From Caldicoprobacter algeriensis (GTDB lineage Bacteria > Bacillota > Clostridia > Caldicoprobacterales > Caldicoprobacteraceae), in contig NZ_JAHUQD010000001.1 of assembly GCF_023838525.1 (NCBI RefSeq), positions 186,001-250,000 of the forward strand: a stretch of DNA of 64,000 nucleotides, in the 5' to 3' direction. A model generated the notes under the pieces. The model was given only the letters and a program-made list of their open reading frames with translations. It had not been told where the DNA came from and ran no database searches. Shown in pieces: positions 32,058 to 41,803 of the stretch (position 1 is the stretch's first letter; the number at the start of each line of letters is the position of its first letter). Made by a program: the position numbers and the translations under genes.

Positions 32058-34682
32058 TTACTTCTTCTCCTTCAGTTTTGCCTGTGCTGCGGCCAGTCGA
32101 GCAATGGGCACTCTGTAGGGAGAGCATGAGACATAATCTAACCCTATGCGATGGCAGAACTCAACCGAGCTCGGGTCTCCGCCATGCTCACCGCATATAC
32201 CCATCTTTATATCCGGCCTTGCGGCTCTGCCCAACTCAACCGCCATCTTCATGAGCTTGCCCACACCCACCTGGTCCAGCTTGGCAAACGGATCGCTCTC
32301 AAAGATGTTCTTGTTATAATACTCTTCCAGGAACTTACCGGCATCGTCTCTCGAGAAGCCAAAGGTCATCTGTGTCAGGTCGTTGGTACCAAAGGAGAAG
32401 AACTCGGCTTCTTTTGCAATCTCGTCTGCAGTTAAAGCTGCTCTGGGCACCTCGATCATGGTTCCGACCTTATACTCAATCTTTACTCCTTTTTCCTTCA
32501 TGACCTGCTCAGCCGTCCTGACCACTACATCCTTTACGTACTTGAACTCCTTGGCCTCGCCTACCAGAGGTATCATGATCTCGGGCAGTATGGTATTGCC
32601 TTTCTCTTGCATGACTTCGATGGCAGCCTCTATAATGGCCCTGGTCTGCATCTCGGCTATTTCAGGATATGTGACGGCCAGACGGCATCCACGATGGCCC
32701 AGCATCGGGTTGAACTCTTGCAGCTTCGCCACGGTAGCCTTTAGCTCTTCGAAGGTGATACCCATCTGCTCTGCCAGGCTACGGATATCTTCGTCGTCAT
32801 GGGGCAGGAATTCATGCAGTGGCGGATCCAGTAACCTGATGGTTACCGGCTTGCCCTCCATTATCTCGTACAGGGCTTTGAAATCGCCCTTCTGCATTGG
32901 CAGCAGTTTTGCGAGAGCCTTTCTTCTCTCTTCCTCTGTCCGAGCAACGATCATCTCCCTCATAGCGGGAATCCTGTCTTCGTCGAAGAACATGTGCTCG
33001 GTACGGCACAGCCCGATCCCTTCGGCTCCCAACTTCAATGCCTGAGCAGCGTCTCTAGGAGTATCGGCATTGGCCCTTACTTTAAGGGTCCTTACCTGAT
33101 CAGCCCATTCCATAAGGGTGGCGAAATCTCCCGTCAGAGAAGGCTCTTGAGTTGGCAGTGCCTCCCCATACACGTAACCGGTGTTTCCATCCAAAGAGAT
33201 GTAATCACCCTCTTTGAACACCCTGTCGCCAACGGTGAAATACTTGCCTTCTTCGTTGATCCTGATCTGTTCACACCCTGCTACGCAGCAAGTACCAATT
33301 CCGCGAGCCACTACAGCTGCATGGGAAGTCATTCCGCCGCGTGCTGTCAATATACCCTGAGCGGCATACATGCCCTCAATGTCTTCAGGCGAGGTTTCAG
33401 CCCTTACAAGTATGACCTTCTTGCCCTGTTTGGCTGCCTCTACAGCCTCCTCAGCAGTAAAGTATACCTGCCCCGTAGCAGCACCCGGTGAAGCAGGAAG
33501 CCCTTTGGCAATCGGTTTGGCTTTCTTTAGAGCCCCCGGGTCAAATGTGGGATGCAGCAGCGCGTCCAGCTGTTTGGGGTCAATCCTCAATATAGCTTCT
33601 TCCTTGGTGATGAGCCCTTCTGCCACCATGTCTACCGCTATCTTCAGAGCAGCCGCAGCTGTCCTCTTACCGCTGCGCGTCTGGAGCATGTACAGCTTGC
33701 CGCGCTCAATGGTGAACTCCATATCTTGCATGTCTCTGTAGTGTTTCTCCAGCTTTTCGGCGATTTCGACGAATTGGTTGTATATCTCGGGCATGGTCTC
33801 TCTCAGCTTATCAAGCGGCTCAGGTGTCCTGATACCGGCTACAACGTCTTCTCCCTGGGCGTTCATCAAGAACTCGCCGTATATCTTCTTTTCACCGGTT
33901 GCCGGGTTCCTGGTAAAGGCAACACCCGTTCCTGAGTCGTTGCCCATGTTGCCGAACACCATTGCCTGCACGTTTACAGCGGTACCCCAGTCAGAGGGTA
34001 TATCATTCATGCGCCTGTAAACGATGGCCCTGGGGTTGTTCCAAGAACGGAATACCGCCTTCACGGCCTCCAGAAGCTGAACCTTGGGATCCTGCGGAAA
34101 CTCATAGCCCATCTCCTGCTTGTACAGCTCTTTGAAGCGCTTGACGATCTCTTTGAGGTCCTCGGCTGTGAGGTCAACGTCGTGCTTGACTCCTTTTTTC
34201 TCCTTCATTTCATCGAGTATCTTTTCGAACTTGTTCTTGTCTATGCCCATTACCACATCGGAAAACATCTGAATGAATCGCCTATAGCTATCATACGCAA
34301 ACCTCTCATTGTTGGTCTGCTTGGCCAATCCTTCTACTGCCACATCATTAAGCCCAAGGTTCAAAATGGTATCCATCATTCCAGGCATGGATACTCGTGC
34401 ACCTGAACGAACCGAAACCAGGAAGGGGTTGTCTATGTCGCCAAACTTTTTGCCCACTATTTTCTCCACTTTTGCCATGGCCTCATATATCTGTTCCTCG
34501 ATTTCGGGAGCTATTACCTGCCCGTCCTGATAATACCGGGTACAGGCTTCGGTGGTAACAGTAAACCCGGGTGGAACAGGCAAACCAAGGTTTGTCATTT
34601 CGGCAAGGTTGGCACCTTTACCACCCAAGAGATCCCTCATATTGGCATTGCCTTCGTTGAAAAGATACACGTATTTCTTCAT
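32058..34682 (-). CDS. ppdK: pyruvate, phosphate dikinase
   Basis: An 874-residue enzyme interconverting pyruvate, ATP and phosphate with phosphoenolpyruvate, AMP and pyrophosphate. In anaerobic Clostridia it often works in glycolysis and gluconeogenesis. N-terminal nucleotide-binding domain: LLGGKGANLAEMTNLGLPVPPGF. Central domain with the phosphorylated His in TARGGMTSHAAVVARG. C-terminal PEP-binding TIM barrel: GLCRTEHMFF, GTMIEVPRAALTADEI, SFGTNDLTQMTFGFSRDD and the catalytic Cys region CGEHGGDP. ATG 34682 follows AGGAGG; the longer frame to 34733 is unsupported. Monocistronic with its own promoter and terminator. Confidence 0.97.
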   Translation of the reverse strand: MKKYVYLFNEGNANMRDLLGGKGANLAEMTNLGLPVPPGFTVTTEACTRYYQDGQVIAPEIEEQIYEAMAKVEKIVGKKFGDIDNPFLVSVRSGARVSMPGMMDTILNLGLNDVAVEGLAKQTNNERFAYDSYRRFIQMFSDVVMGIDKNKFEKILDEMKEKKGVKHDVDLTAEDLKEIVKRFKELYKQEMGYEFPQDPKVQLLEAVKAVFRSWNNPRAIVYRRMNDIPSDWGTAVNVQAMVFGNMGNDSGTGVAFTRNPATGEKKIYGEFLMNAQGEDVVAGIRTPEPLDKLRETMPEIYNQFVEIAEKLEKHYRDMQDMEFTIERGKLYMLQTRSGKRTAAAALKIAVDMVAEGLITKEEAILRIDPKQLDALLHPTFDPGALKKAKPIAKGLPASPGAATGQVYFTAEEAVEAAKQGKKVILVRAETSPEDIEGMYAAQGILTARGGMTSHAAVVARGIGTCCVAGCEQIRINEEGKYFTVGDRVFKEGDYISLDGNTGYVYGEALPTQEPSLTGDFATLMEWADQVRTLKVRANADTPRDAAQALKLGAEGIGLCRTEHMFFDEDRIPAMREMIVARTEEERRKALAKLLPMQKGDFKALYEIMEGKPVTIRLLDPPLHEFLPHDDEDIRSLAEQMGITFEELKATVAKLQEFNPMLGHRGCRLAVTYPEIAEMQTRAIIEAAIEVMQEKGNTILPEIMIPLVGEAKEFKYVKDVVVRTAEQVMKEKGVKIEYKVGTMIEVPRAALTADEIAKEAEFFSFGTNDLTQMTFGFSRDDAGKFLEEYYNKNIFESDPFAKLDQVGVGKLMKMAVELGRAARPDIKMGICGEHGGDPSSVEFCHRIGLDYVSCSPYRVPIARLAAAQAKLKEKK

Positions 34683-34829
34683 CCGTTTTCCTCCTGTTCT
34701 ATGTATGAAATTTATTGTTATCAACCCTGTCATTGAGCTTCAGGCTAGAACAAGCCCTTGATCTTTTTATGCATCTCTTGATTTGATTTATGGATTTAAC
34801 ACACCTATTTGCATCTTATCCTGCACTAT

Positions 34830-34857
34830 CTTATACCAAATTTACTATTTTAGTCAA
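34830..34857 (-). promoter_or_regulatory. probable promoter of ppdK
   Basis: On the minus strand, TTGACT (34852-34857), a 16-base spacer and TATAAG (34830-34835). The predicted leader is about 140 bases; I found no known riboswitch in it. Confidence 0.5.
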
Positions 34858-34908
34858 TATCCTTTTTAGCTTTTTACCGCAATATATCGCAAAAACATGC
34901 AAAAACGC

Positions 34909-35664
34909 TTATCCGCCGTATTTTAGCTGGTTTATAAACTGCCTGACCTTTATGCTCTTTTCCAGCCTATGGCTCAAATAATACGACAAAATGCTGTCCA
35001 GTTCGTCCCTTACAAACTGTGAAAACTTTAAGCCCCCCAGGCGCCTTATGTCCACATCCAGTATATACCTCATGGTTTGAAGGGTGCTCCTATGGATAGT
35101 GTATCCATCTTTTATGTCGTTATTGCATTGGGAACATATAATTCCACCCTGAGAAGCGCTAAAAAACAAAGGGTTGCTTTCCGGCTTTTCCCCGCATATC
35201 AAGCATCTATCGAGCACTGGGCGATAGCCAAGCACATCAATCAGCTTAAGCTCGAATATATGTGTCACATCCTCAGAGCTGACTTCTCCATATGCCAGAT
35301 GGGATAAGGTGTGCAACAACATATAAAAGAGGCGGAAATTGCCTTCCTCGTAATTCACCGCCTCTTCGGTAAGGTTCAGAATATATGTGCCATACGCAAG
35401 CCTTTCCACATCGTTGCGGATATTATAAAAGGAATTTTTTACCTCGGCCTGGATAGCAATATAGATTTCCTTTGACTTTATAAATACGTAATCAGCGTAG
35501 CAGAAGACCTGGCTGGCTGCCAGGAGCCGGCTGCTGGGCTTGCGGCAGCCCCTTGCCAACACCTGCATCTTACCTCTATCTGGAGAAAAAACTGTAAGCA
35601 TCCTATCGGCTTCTTTAAAATTTGTATATCTCAAAACCACGCCTTCGGTACGTACAATATTCAT
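34909..35664 (-). CDS. recO: DNA repair protein RecO
   Basis: A 251-residue recombination mediator that helps load RecA with RecF/RecR. The N-terminal OB fold is EGVVLRYTNFKEADRMLTVFSPDRGKM, followed by a helical domain and a zinc site made by CLICG (about residues 154-158) and CSQC (about 177-180). ATG 35664 lies six bases after the yqzL stop. It is the last gene of the run era-yqzL-recO, the arrangement seen in B. subtilis. Confidence 0.95.
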   Translation of the reverse strand: MNIVRTEGVVLRYTNFKEADRMLTVFSPDRGKMQVLARGCRKPSSRLLAASQVFCYADYVFIKSKEIYIAIQAEVKNSFYNIRNDVERLAYGTYILNLTEEAVNYEEGNFRLFYMLLHTLSHLAYGEVSSEDVTHIFELKLIDVLGYRPVLDRCLICGEKPESNPLFFSASQGGIICSQCNNDIKDGYTIHRSTLQTMRYILDVDIRRLGGLKFSQFVRDELDSILSYYLSHRLEKSIKVRQFINQLKYGG

Positions 35665-35670
35665 GATTCC

Positions 35671-35829
35671 CTATTCCTTCCCAACTTGATAGACTTTTTT
35701 CTCCTCTCCTGAACTGCTCACCGATGGGTCAAGATAGCTTTCCCCCTCAACCCGCTGCACAGCTTTATAAAGCAGATAACTGCCAACCGAGCCGGTCTTT
35801 TCAAACAGACTCCATAATAAATCCACCAT
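35671..35829 (-). CDS. YqzL family small protein
   Basis: A 52-residue protein with the YqzL pattern (M-x-D-x-x-W-x-x-F-x-x-T-G-x-x-x-x-Y-L-L-x-K), here VDLLWSLFEKTGSVGSYLLYK. YqzL lies between era and recO in Bacilli, and it does so here. Function is unknown. ATG 35829 follows AGGGGG at nine bases; the frame runs open up to 35907, but family length argues for the shorter form. The charged tail is longer than in B. subtilis (about 47 residues). Confidence 0.8.
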   Translation of the reverse strand: MVDLLWSLFEKTGSVGSYLLYKAVQRVEGESYLDPSVSSSGEEKKVYQVGKE

Positions 35830-35926
35830 AACTATAAACCCCCTGTCTGTGTAAAATATATTTATTACATTTATTAGGGTTTCCGCCATACTTGACCCAT
35901 ATTCCATGTAAAATCATCCGAATGCG

Positions 35927-36823
35927 TCAATCATAACCTAAATTTTTTAAATCAACGACATTGTTTCTCCAGTCCTCCCTTACCTTGACCCATAGCTCGA
36001 GGTACACGTGGGTACCCAGCAGGCGTTCTATATCGTGCCTGGCTCGCGTGCCTATCTCCCGCAGCATGGAACCGCCTTTGCCAATTATTATACCCTTGTG
36101 GCTCTTCTTCTCACAGTATATCGTAGCGTATATATCTATAATATTTTTATCCTCGCGCTCTTTGAAGGAAGTAATCTCAACCCCTATACCGTGGGGCACC
36201 TCTTCCTCCAGCAGCTCAAGCGCTTTTTCCCGGATAAGTTCTGCCACTATAAACCGCTCGGGCTGGTCAGTGATCATATCATCCGGGTAATATTTGGGCC
36301 CCTCAGGCAGATAAGACGCGATGGTACTCTCCAGCTTGCCCAGATTGGTGCCCTCCAGTGCTGAGACCAATACCAATTCGTTGAAGTCGCCCCACTCGCA
36401 GAAGTCTTCAGCCATCTTTCGCGCATCCTCAATCGACTCAACCCTGTCCACTTTGTTGGCTACCAGGATGACGGGCGTCTTAACCTTTCTCAGTTCCTCG
36501 GCTATAAACTTGTCGCCGCTGCCTATGCCCTCCCATATATCGACTATAAACAGCACGACATCCACTTCCTCCAGCGCACTCCTGGCTACCTGCACCATGT
36601 ACTCTCCCAGCCTATTCTTAGGCTTGTGAATCCCTGGAGTATCGATGAAGATGATCTGATAGTTGGACCGGGTGAGCACGCACTGTATGCGATTGCGGGT
36701 GGTTTGAGGCTTATCCGAAATTATGGCAATCTTCTCGCCCACCATGCTATTCATAAGTGTGGACTTGCCCACGTTGGGCCTGCCCACGATGGCGACAAAC
36801 CCTGAACGGAATCCTTGAGACAA
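35927..36823 (-). CDS. era: GTPase Era
   Basis: A 298-residue GTPase that assists 16S rRNA maturation and 30S assembly. G1 is GRPNVGKST (about 14-22), G2 is in PQTTRNRI, G3 is DTPG, G4 is NKVD, and a C-terminal KH domain contains IIGKGGSMLREIGTRAR. The start is TTG 36823, with AAGGAG about 12 bases upstream; no better in-frame start is visible. It is the first of the era-yqzL-recO run and follows cdd by 19 bases, as in many Firmicutes. Confidence 0.96.
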   Translation of the reverse strand: MSQGFRSGFVAIVGRPNVGKSTLMNSMVGEKIAIISDKPQTTRNRIQCVLTRSNYQIIFIDTPGIHKPKNRLGEYMVQVARSALEEVDVVLFIVDIWEGIGSGDKFIAEELRKVKTPVILVANKVDRVESIEDARKMAEDFCEWGDFNELVLVSALEGTNLGKLESTIASYLPEGPKYYPDDMITDQPERFIVAELIREKALELLEEEVPHGIGVEITSFKEREDKNIIDIYATIYCEKKSHKGIIIGKGGSMLREIGTRARHDIERLLGTHVYLELWVKVREDWRNNVVDLKNLGYD

Positions 36824-36842
36824 CAGCTAATCACTCTCCTTC

Positions 36843-37238
36843 TTACACACCGAATTCCTTGAACCCGTTGGGTAAAAGGTCCTCCAAAGTGTACTCCTTG
36901 TATGTTCCGCCGCTATCGGCTACAATTACCACGGGGATGTCAAATTCCAGCATCACCTGGCGGCATATTCCGCACGGGAAAGTAAAGCCACATGAATCCG
37001 ACACCACTGCTATGGCTTTGAAGCTGCGCTTCCCGTCAGCTACGGCCGAAAATATGGCCACCCTTTCGGCGCAGCAGGTGGCGCCATAGCTCGCGTTCTC
37101 CACGTTACATCCGGTATAAATCGAACCATCCTGCGCCAGCAGTGCAGCTCCCACCCTGAAATTGGAATAGGGTGCATATGCCCTCTCTTTCGCTCTCAAG
37201 GCTTCCTCTATCAGCCTTCGCACGTCGATATCCGTCAT
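36843..37238 (-). CDS. cdd: cytidine deaminase
   Basis: A 131-residue tetrameric-type cytidine deaminase of pyrimidine salvage. The zinc and proton-shuttle motif is CCAERVA (Cys-Ala-Glu), the second zinc motif is PCGICRQ, and the substrate-binding NVENASYG precedes them. ATG 37238 is six bases after GGAGG; the ATG just before it is an alternative. It lies between the kinase-phosphatase fusion gene and era with short gaps, so it is part of the conserved phoH-era operon. Confidence 0.96.
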   Translation of the reverse strand: MTDIDVRRLIEEALRAKERAYAPYSNFRVGAALLAQDGSIYTGCNVENASYGATCCAERVAIFSAVADGKRSFKAIAVVSDSCGFTFPCGICRQVMLEFDIPVVIVADSGGTYKEYTLEDLLPNGFKEFGV

Positions 37239-37251
37239 CATCTTCCTCCCA

Positions 37252-37959
37252 TCAGACCACAATTTGGAATAGCTCAAAAACTATTATGGTAAGCAGCATG
37301 CCCAAAAAAGCACCTATTGTTATTTCGGCCAGGGTATGGATCCCGGCCTCATATCTGCTGTGAATGACCATCAGCGCCATCAACATGCTAAGAGTGGATA
37401 TAAGGGCACTTTTGCTCAGCAGGGTTATGGAGGTGAACAGCGAAAAGGCCAGGGCGCTGTGCCCGCTGGGCATGCCACCCTTTAAAAAATTTCCTCTAAA
37501 ATTGAAGGATTTCAGCATTATGACGATAAGCACTATTATTATGAGGCTGATGACGGTTACGTGTATGGGGGCATTCCTAATCCTGCGTACAAAGGCCAAT
37601 GAAAGCGAATTGATCCTGTTGTAAAATATGATATAGCCCACCATCATGGCACCCGCAGCAGTCACCAGCACCGCGCCGGCCGCCATATTCTTGGCGGCTT
37701 CTGCTAACGGGTGATAGTCGGGATGTACCATGTCTATCATGCGCTCTATAGCCGTGTTGAAAAGCTCTGCCGCAATCACCATGGCTACAGTAATAAAGAG
37801 CAAAATAACCTCTAGCTTGGAGAGGTCAGCCAGAACCGCGGCAATAAGCACCAGCAGCGCAATAATAAAATGTATTTTTATGTTTCGTTCGGTTTTAAAT
37901 CCATGTATAAGGCCTTTTATGGCATTGTTGAAGCTGTCGATTATATTTCTGGATTTCAT
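37252..37959 (-). CDS. fusion of DgkA-type lipid kinase and PAP2 phosphatase
   Basis: A 235-residue membrane protein with two enzyme units. Residues 1-115 form a DgkA-like kinase (undecaprenol kinase in Gram-positives) with the signature AAELFNTAIERMID (63-76). Residues about 130-235 form a PAP2-type phosphatase with PSGHSALAFS (164-173) and SRYEAGIHTLAE (201-212). The first PAP2 motif is not typical. The kinase would make undecaprenyl phosphate from undecaprenol, and the phosphatase could act on the pyrophosphate, so both may feed the same lipid-carrier pool. In B. subtilis dgkA alone lies here. ATG 37959 is chosen; the ribosome binding site is weak. Confidence 0.88.
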   Translation of the reverse strand: MKSRNIIDSFNNAIKGLIHGFKTERNIKIHFIIALLVLIAAVLADLSKLEVILLFITVAMVIAAELFNTAIERMIDMVHPDYHPLAEAAKNMAAGAVLVTAAGAMMVGYIIFYNRINSLSLAFVRRIRNAPIHVTVISLIIIVLIVIMLKSFNFRGNFLKGGMPSGHSALAFSLFTSITLLSKSALISTLSMLMALMVIHSRYEAGIHTLAEITIGAFLGMLLTIIVFELFQIVV

Positions 37960-37996
37960 CCCCGCTCTATCCCCACATCCCAATAAAAGTGCCAGC

Positions 37997-38533
37997 TTAA
38001 GGTCTTACTTCCGGGCCTTGTGTATCACGTGAAAGGCCCAGCATTTCCATGACCTTTTCTTCCTTCTGGCGCATCTTAAGCCGCTGCTGCTCCTGCTCAT
38101 GGTCATATCCCAGGAGGTGCAGCATGCCGTGCACTATCAGGTAACCCACTTCTCTGAAAAAGCTGTGACCGTACTCATGGGCTTGCTGCTGTGCCCTTTC
38201 CATTGACAGCACTATATCCCCCAGTACCAAAGCCTGTCCATCATGCCCTACTGCATTGAGCACGGCCTGCAAATCCCTGTTGCCTTGCCCGCCGTCCTCG
38301 AACTCCAGCATGGGAAACGACAGCACGTCGGTAGGGGCATCCACTCCCCTGTACTGCCTGTTAAGCTGATGGATTTGCTGGTCGTCCACCAACAGCACGC
38401 TCACTTCAACTGGGATATCTACCCCTTCCATTTTCAAGGTTTTGGATACACAGTTCTCTATAAGCCTTTCAATTTCTGGCGTTACCTCTATTTTATCCTG
38501 TGAGTTGTTAATGTCCACCATCATCGTCTTCAT
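37997..38533 (-). CDS. ybeY: endoribonuclease YbeY
   Basis: A 178-residue zinc-dependent ribonuclease involved in 16S rRNA 3' maturation and ribosome quality control. The zinc motif is HGMLHLLGYDH (H-x3-H-x5-H), preceded by the family motif VLSFPM and LGDIVLS. The length is slightly greater than usual because of a glutamine-rich tail. ATG 38533 follows GAGGAG and overlaps the pgpH 3' end by 26 bases, so translation is coupled. Confidence 0.95.
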   Translation of the reverse strand: MKTMMVDINNSQDKIEVTPEIERLIENCVSKTLKMEGVDIPVEVSVLLVDDQQIHQLNRQYRGVDAPTDVLSFPMLEFEDGGQGNRDLQAVLNAVGHDGQALVLGDIVLSMERAQQQAHEYGHSFFREVGYLIVHGMLHLLGYDHEQEQQRLKMRQKEEKVMEMLGLSRDTQGPEVRP

Positions 38534-40799
38534 CTCGCTCCTCTTTCAAGTCTACATCTGGGTACTCAACGCGTTCATGAAATATGCCGCACAGCACGTC
38601 TTTAAATGCCATCGCGATGGAATCCAGGTCCTTCAGCGTCAAGTGGCACTCGTCCAGCTGCCCATCCTCCAGCCTCTCTTTTATAAGCCTGCGTATCAAG
38701 CCCTCTATCTTCCCTGGAGTGGGATCGGGCAGGGTACGTACTGCCGCCTCAACGGTGTCGGCCAGCATCACTATGGCCGTTTCAGGGCTTTGCGGCTTGG
38801 GCCCAGTATAACGAAAATCGTCCAACCTTACATCTTTGCTACTATTCTTTGCCTTGTGATAAAAGTATATTACCGGCGTGGTGCCGTGATGCTGCAGTAT
38901 AAAATCCTGAATCACTTTTGGAATCCTGTACTTTTGGACCAGCTTAACTCCATCTTTGGTATGCGATGTGATAATGTTGGTGCTCAATGTGGGATTTAAT
39001 TTATCGTGTGGATTCTCGGAGGTAAGCTGATTTTCTCTAAAATAATAGGGTCTGTTGAGCTTCCCTACGTCGTGGTAATACGCGCCTACCCTGACCAGCA
39101 ATCCATTTGCACCCACCGCTTGGGCTGCGTTTTCTGCCAGATTGGCCACTATTATGCTGTGGTGATAGGTTCCAGGCGCTTCCCTCAGTAGGCGCTTCAG
39201 CAACGGGTGGTTGGGATTTGAAAGCTCTATCATCCTTATAGGTGTTATGATGCCAAACACGTTTTCCCAAATGGGCAGCGTCCCCACCGCTAGGACGGCA
39301 GCCAGCACGCCGCTTCCACCACCCCAGAGGGAAGAACGCAAAGCAGCCCACCAACTGCCCGATACAATCAGCTCATACCCAGATATGCTCAGCATGCTGG
39401 CGGCACTGGCTCCCAGCCCTGCCAAAAACAAACCATTCCTCTGCTGGGACCAATGAGCTATGAATATCCCCGTCATTCCTCCCAGCAGCCCTGCAACCAC
39501 CACTCCCAACTGCCCCCGAGTCATTATACCTACCAATACGGCCAGGAGAACGTTCACAAAAAAGGCAATCCTGGGCTTTATCAGTACGGTAAGCAGCAGC
39601 GCAGACATGGCAACAGGCATAAGATACTGGTTTACAACCGACATCCCGTAACTTACTCCCAGTGTCAGACAGACCACCAGGCTGATCAGGATAAACATAT
39701 GGGGCTGATCGACAAGCTCTTTTTCAAAGTAATGGATGTACAGCATTCCGGCAATCTCCAGTACCAGTATTAACAGCCCCAGCCCCACTACGAGCGGCAC
39801 GTCAAACAGCTCATCCTTGAGGAGCCCCAGCTCTTTGAGCATAGCAATCTGCTCCTCGGTGACCGGCTGCCCATCTTGAACGATGTATTGCCCCTTTTTG
39901 TAAATCACCTTTTCAACATTTTGCGCCGCCTTTTGTCTCTCAGCTTCTGTTGCCTCATGGTCATATACCATATTGGGCTTAAGGAGAGTCAATCCAATAG
40001 TAGTACCCACAAGCCTCAGGTCGCTAGAAATAGGCAGCGTCAATACTTCGTTCCTCAGCGTATTTTTGGCTTCCAGCAGATTATCCTCTTTTATCTTTAA
40101 GTCCAGCAAGTTGATCAATATCTCAATCAAACGTTCCTGAAGCTGAGAAATTTCGGCCTCATCTGCTGTGATGCAGGCAAGCAGCTCATCGTTTGATAAT
40201 TCAACGCTTATGCGCCCTTTGAGCTGTTCCAAAAACTGCCTGTCAAATACCTGCTGGTAATCTGTCTCCCCTTTTGCAGCATCATATATATCTTTCTGCC
40301 CGGTTCCCTTACTTTGACTGGCCTCATTGTCTTGCTGTACCTGGGCTTCCTGCGCAGCCTCTCCTCCCGGTAGCTGCTGTTGTGGCAGAGCTGCCCCTTG
40401 CTTCTCTTTCCACTCTTTAAGCCTTTGATTGGCAAGGCCCCGGACTATCCTTATCTCTTCAAATATCCTGTTGACCTCTTCAAGAGTCTCCACCTTCACA
40501 TCTTGATTCAATCTATATATTGGTGCCACGCTCTGCTTGGCCTGCTCGATCCTTCGCTGTGTGGCAATCTTGTTCTCCACATCTCGAGGGGCACGGATGG
40601 ATTCGGTGGCGATATCCCCCACCTTCAAATCGTACCTTTTGGGCGAAACAGCGGCCAGCATGATGGCAAACACGCTGACATATGCCAGCACCCCTATTAC
40701 AACCTTCAACAGCAGCTCTGTATTAACCCCCTTGAAAGGCTGTATACTAAACAAGTAAGCCCTATTCCCCCTCTTTTTACCTGTTACTGTTAAATTCAC
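38508..40799 (-). CDS. pgpH: 7TM-HD domain protein PgpH (cyclic-di-AMP phosphodiesterase family)
   Basis: A 763-residue membrane protein (YqfF family): an N-terminal membrane segment, a large extracellular domain with acidic and glutamine-rich linkers, seven transmembrane helices (about residues 300-505) and a cytoplasmic HD domain with HHSIIVANLAENAA, GAYYHDVGKL and ITSHTKDGV, plus QDFILQHHGTT. Listeria PgpH degrades cyclic di-AMP; that function is inferred here. I choose GTG 40799, six bases after AGGAGG, which overlaps phoH by 23 bases; an upstream ATG (40847) has no ribosome binding site. Confidence 0.94.
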   Translation of the reverse strand: MNLTVTGKKRGNRAYLFSIQPFKGVNTELLLKVVIGVLAYVSVFAIMLAAVSPKRYDLKVGDIATESIRAPRDVENKIATQRRIEQAKQSVAPIYRLNQDVKVETLEEVNRIFEEIRIVRGLANQRLKEWKEKQGAALPQQQLPGGEAAQEAQVQQDNEASQSKGTGQKDIYDAAKGETDYQQVFDRQFLEQLKGRISVELSNDELLACITADEAEISQLQERLIEILINLLDLKIKEDNLLEAKNTLRNEVLTLPISSDLRLVGTTIGLTLLKPNMVYDHEATEAERQKAAQNVEKVIYKKGQYIVQDGQPVTEEQIAMLKELGLLKDELFDVPLVVGLGLLILVLEIAGMLYIHYFEKELVDQPHMFILISLVVCLTLGVSYGMSVVNQYLMPVAMSALLLTVLIKPRIAFFVNVLLAVLVGIMTRGQLGVVVAGLLGGMTGIFIAHWSQQRNGLFLAGLGASAASMLSISGYELIVSGSWWAALRSSLWGGGSGVLAAVLAVGTLPIWENVFGIITPIRMIELSNPNHPLLKRLLREAPGTYHHSIIVANLAENAAQAVGANGLLVRVGAYYHDVGKLNRPYYFRENQLTSENPHDKLNPTLSTNIITSHTKDGVKLVQKYRIPKVIQDFILQHHGTTPVIYFYHKAKNSSKDVRLDDFRYTGPKPQSPETAIVMLADTVEAAVRTLPDPTPGKIEGLIRRLIKERLEDGQLDECHLTLKDLDSIAMAFKDVLCGIFHERVEYPDVDLKEERDEDDDGGH

Positions 40800-41790
40800 G
40801 GATATCCTCCTGTTCAGCTCCCCCTTTGCCTGAGTAAAACTTTTCATAGGCCTGAACGATTTTCATCACCAGCTCATGGCGCACCACGTCCTGCTGCGTC
40901 AAGAACACGAATTCTATCCCCTTTATGCCCTTCAATACCTGTATGGCCTCCACAAGGCCTGACTTTTTACCCCGCGGCAGATCTATCTGTGTGATGTCAC
41001 CGGTAATTACAGCCTTGGACCCTATGCCTATTCTCGTCAAAAACATCTTCATCTGTTCGGAGGTGGTATTCTGGGCCTCATCCAGTATGATGAATGAATC
41101 TTCCAGAGTGCGCCCCCTCATATAGGCAAGGGGAGCCACTTCAATAACCCCTCGTTCGACCAGCTTTAAATAGTTTTCCAGCCCTATCAAGTCATACAGC
41201 GCATCGTACAAAGGCCTAAGGTATGGATCCACCTTGTTTTGCAGGTCCCCCGGCAAAAAGCCCAGCTTCTCTCCTGCTTCCACCGCAGGGCGGGTCAATA
41301 TGATGCGCCCCACCTCCCGGCTTTTGTAAGCCGTTACAGCCATGGCCATGGCCAGGTAGGTTTTACCCGTTCCTGCAGGGCCTATTCCAAAGACGATGTC
41401 ATTCTGGGCAATGGCCGTAACATAACGCTTTTGGCCAAGCGTCTTGCAGCGGACCTGCTTACCCTTGTAAGTCAAACATATTACATCGAAGGCTATATCC
41501 TCTATAAGGTCCTCACGGCCCTCGGCCACCAGCTGTATGGCATACCTGACCTGAGCCTTGTCGATAACCTCCCCTCTGCTTATTATATCAAGCAGCTTTG
41601 TTATGAGCGCATAGGCCATCTCCACCTGCTGCGGTTTACCCATTATAACTACATTTGTCCCACGGGTCACTATCCTTACCCCTATTTCCTCCTCGATGAC
41701 CTCCACATTTTCATCGAAGTTGCCAAAAAGTGTACGCAATTTTTCCATGCTATCAATTTCTATAGTCTTTTCAACTCTGAAGCTCTCCAA
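40777..41790 (-). CDS. phoH: PhoH-like ATPase
   Basis: A 337-residue PhoH family ATPase, probably an RNA-associated helicase-like protein. Walker A is GPAGTGKT (about 138-145), Walker B is FIILDEAQN, followed by TGDITQIDLP. The N-terminal KH-like region (about 1-110) is typical of the phoH-ybeY gene neighbourhood. The start is TTG 41790, with AGGGGG nine bases upstream. It sits between yqfD and pgpH as in other spore formers. Confidence 0.94.
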   Translation of the reverse strand: MESFRVEKTIEIDSMEKLRTLFGNFDENVEVIEEEIGVRIVTRGTNVVIMGKPQQVEMAYALITKLLDIISRGEVIDKAQVRYAIQLVAEGREDLIEDIAFDVICLTYKGKQVRCKTLGQKRYVTAIAQNDIVFGIGPAGTGKTYLAMAMAVTAYKSREVGRIILTRPAVEAGEKLGFLPGDLQNKVDPYLRPLYDALYDLIGLENYLKLVERGVIEVAPLAYMRGRTLEDSFIILDEAQNTTSEQMKMFLTRIGIGSKAVITGDITQIDLPRGKKSGLVEAIQVLKGIKGIEFVFLTQQDVVRHELVMKIVQAYEKFYSGKGGAEQEDIREFNSNR

Positions 41791-41803
41791 TCAGACAATC
41801 CCC

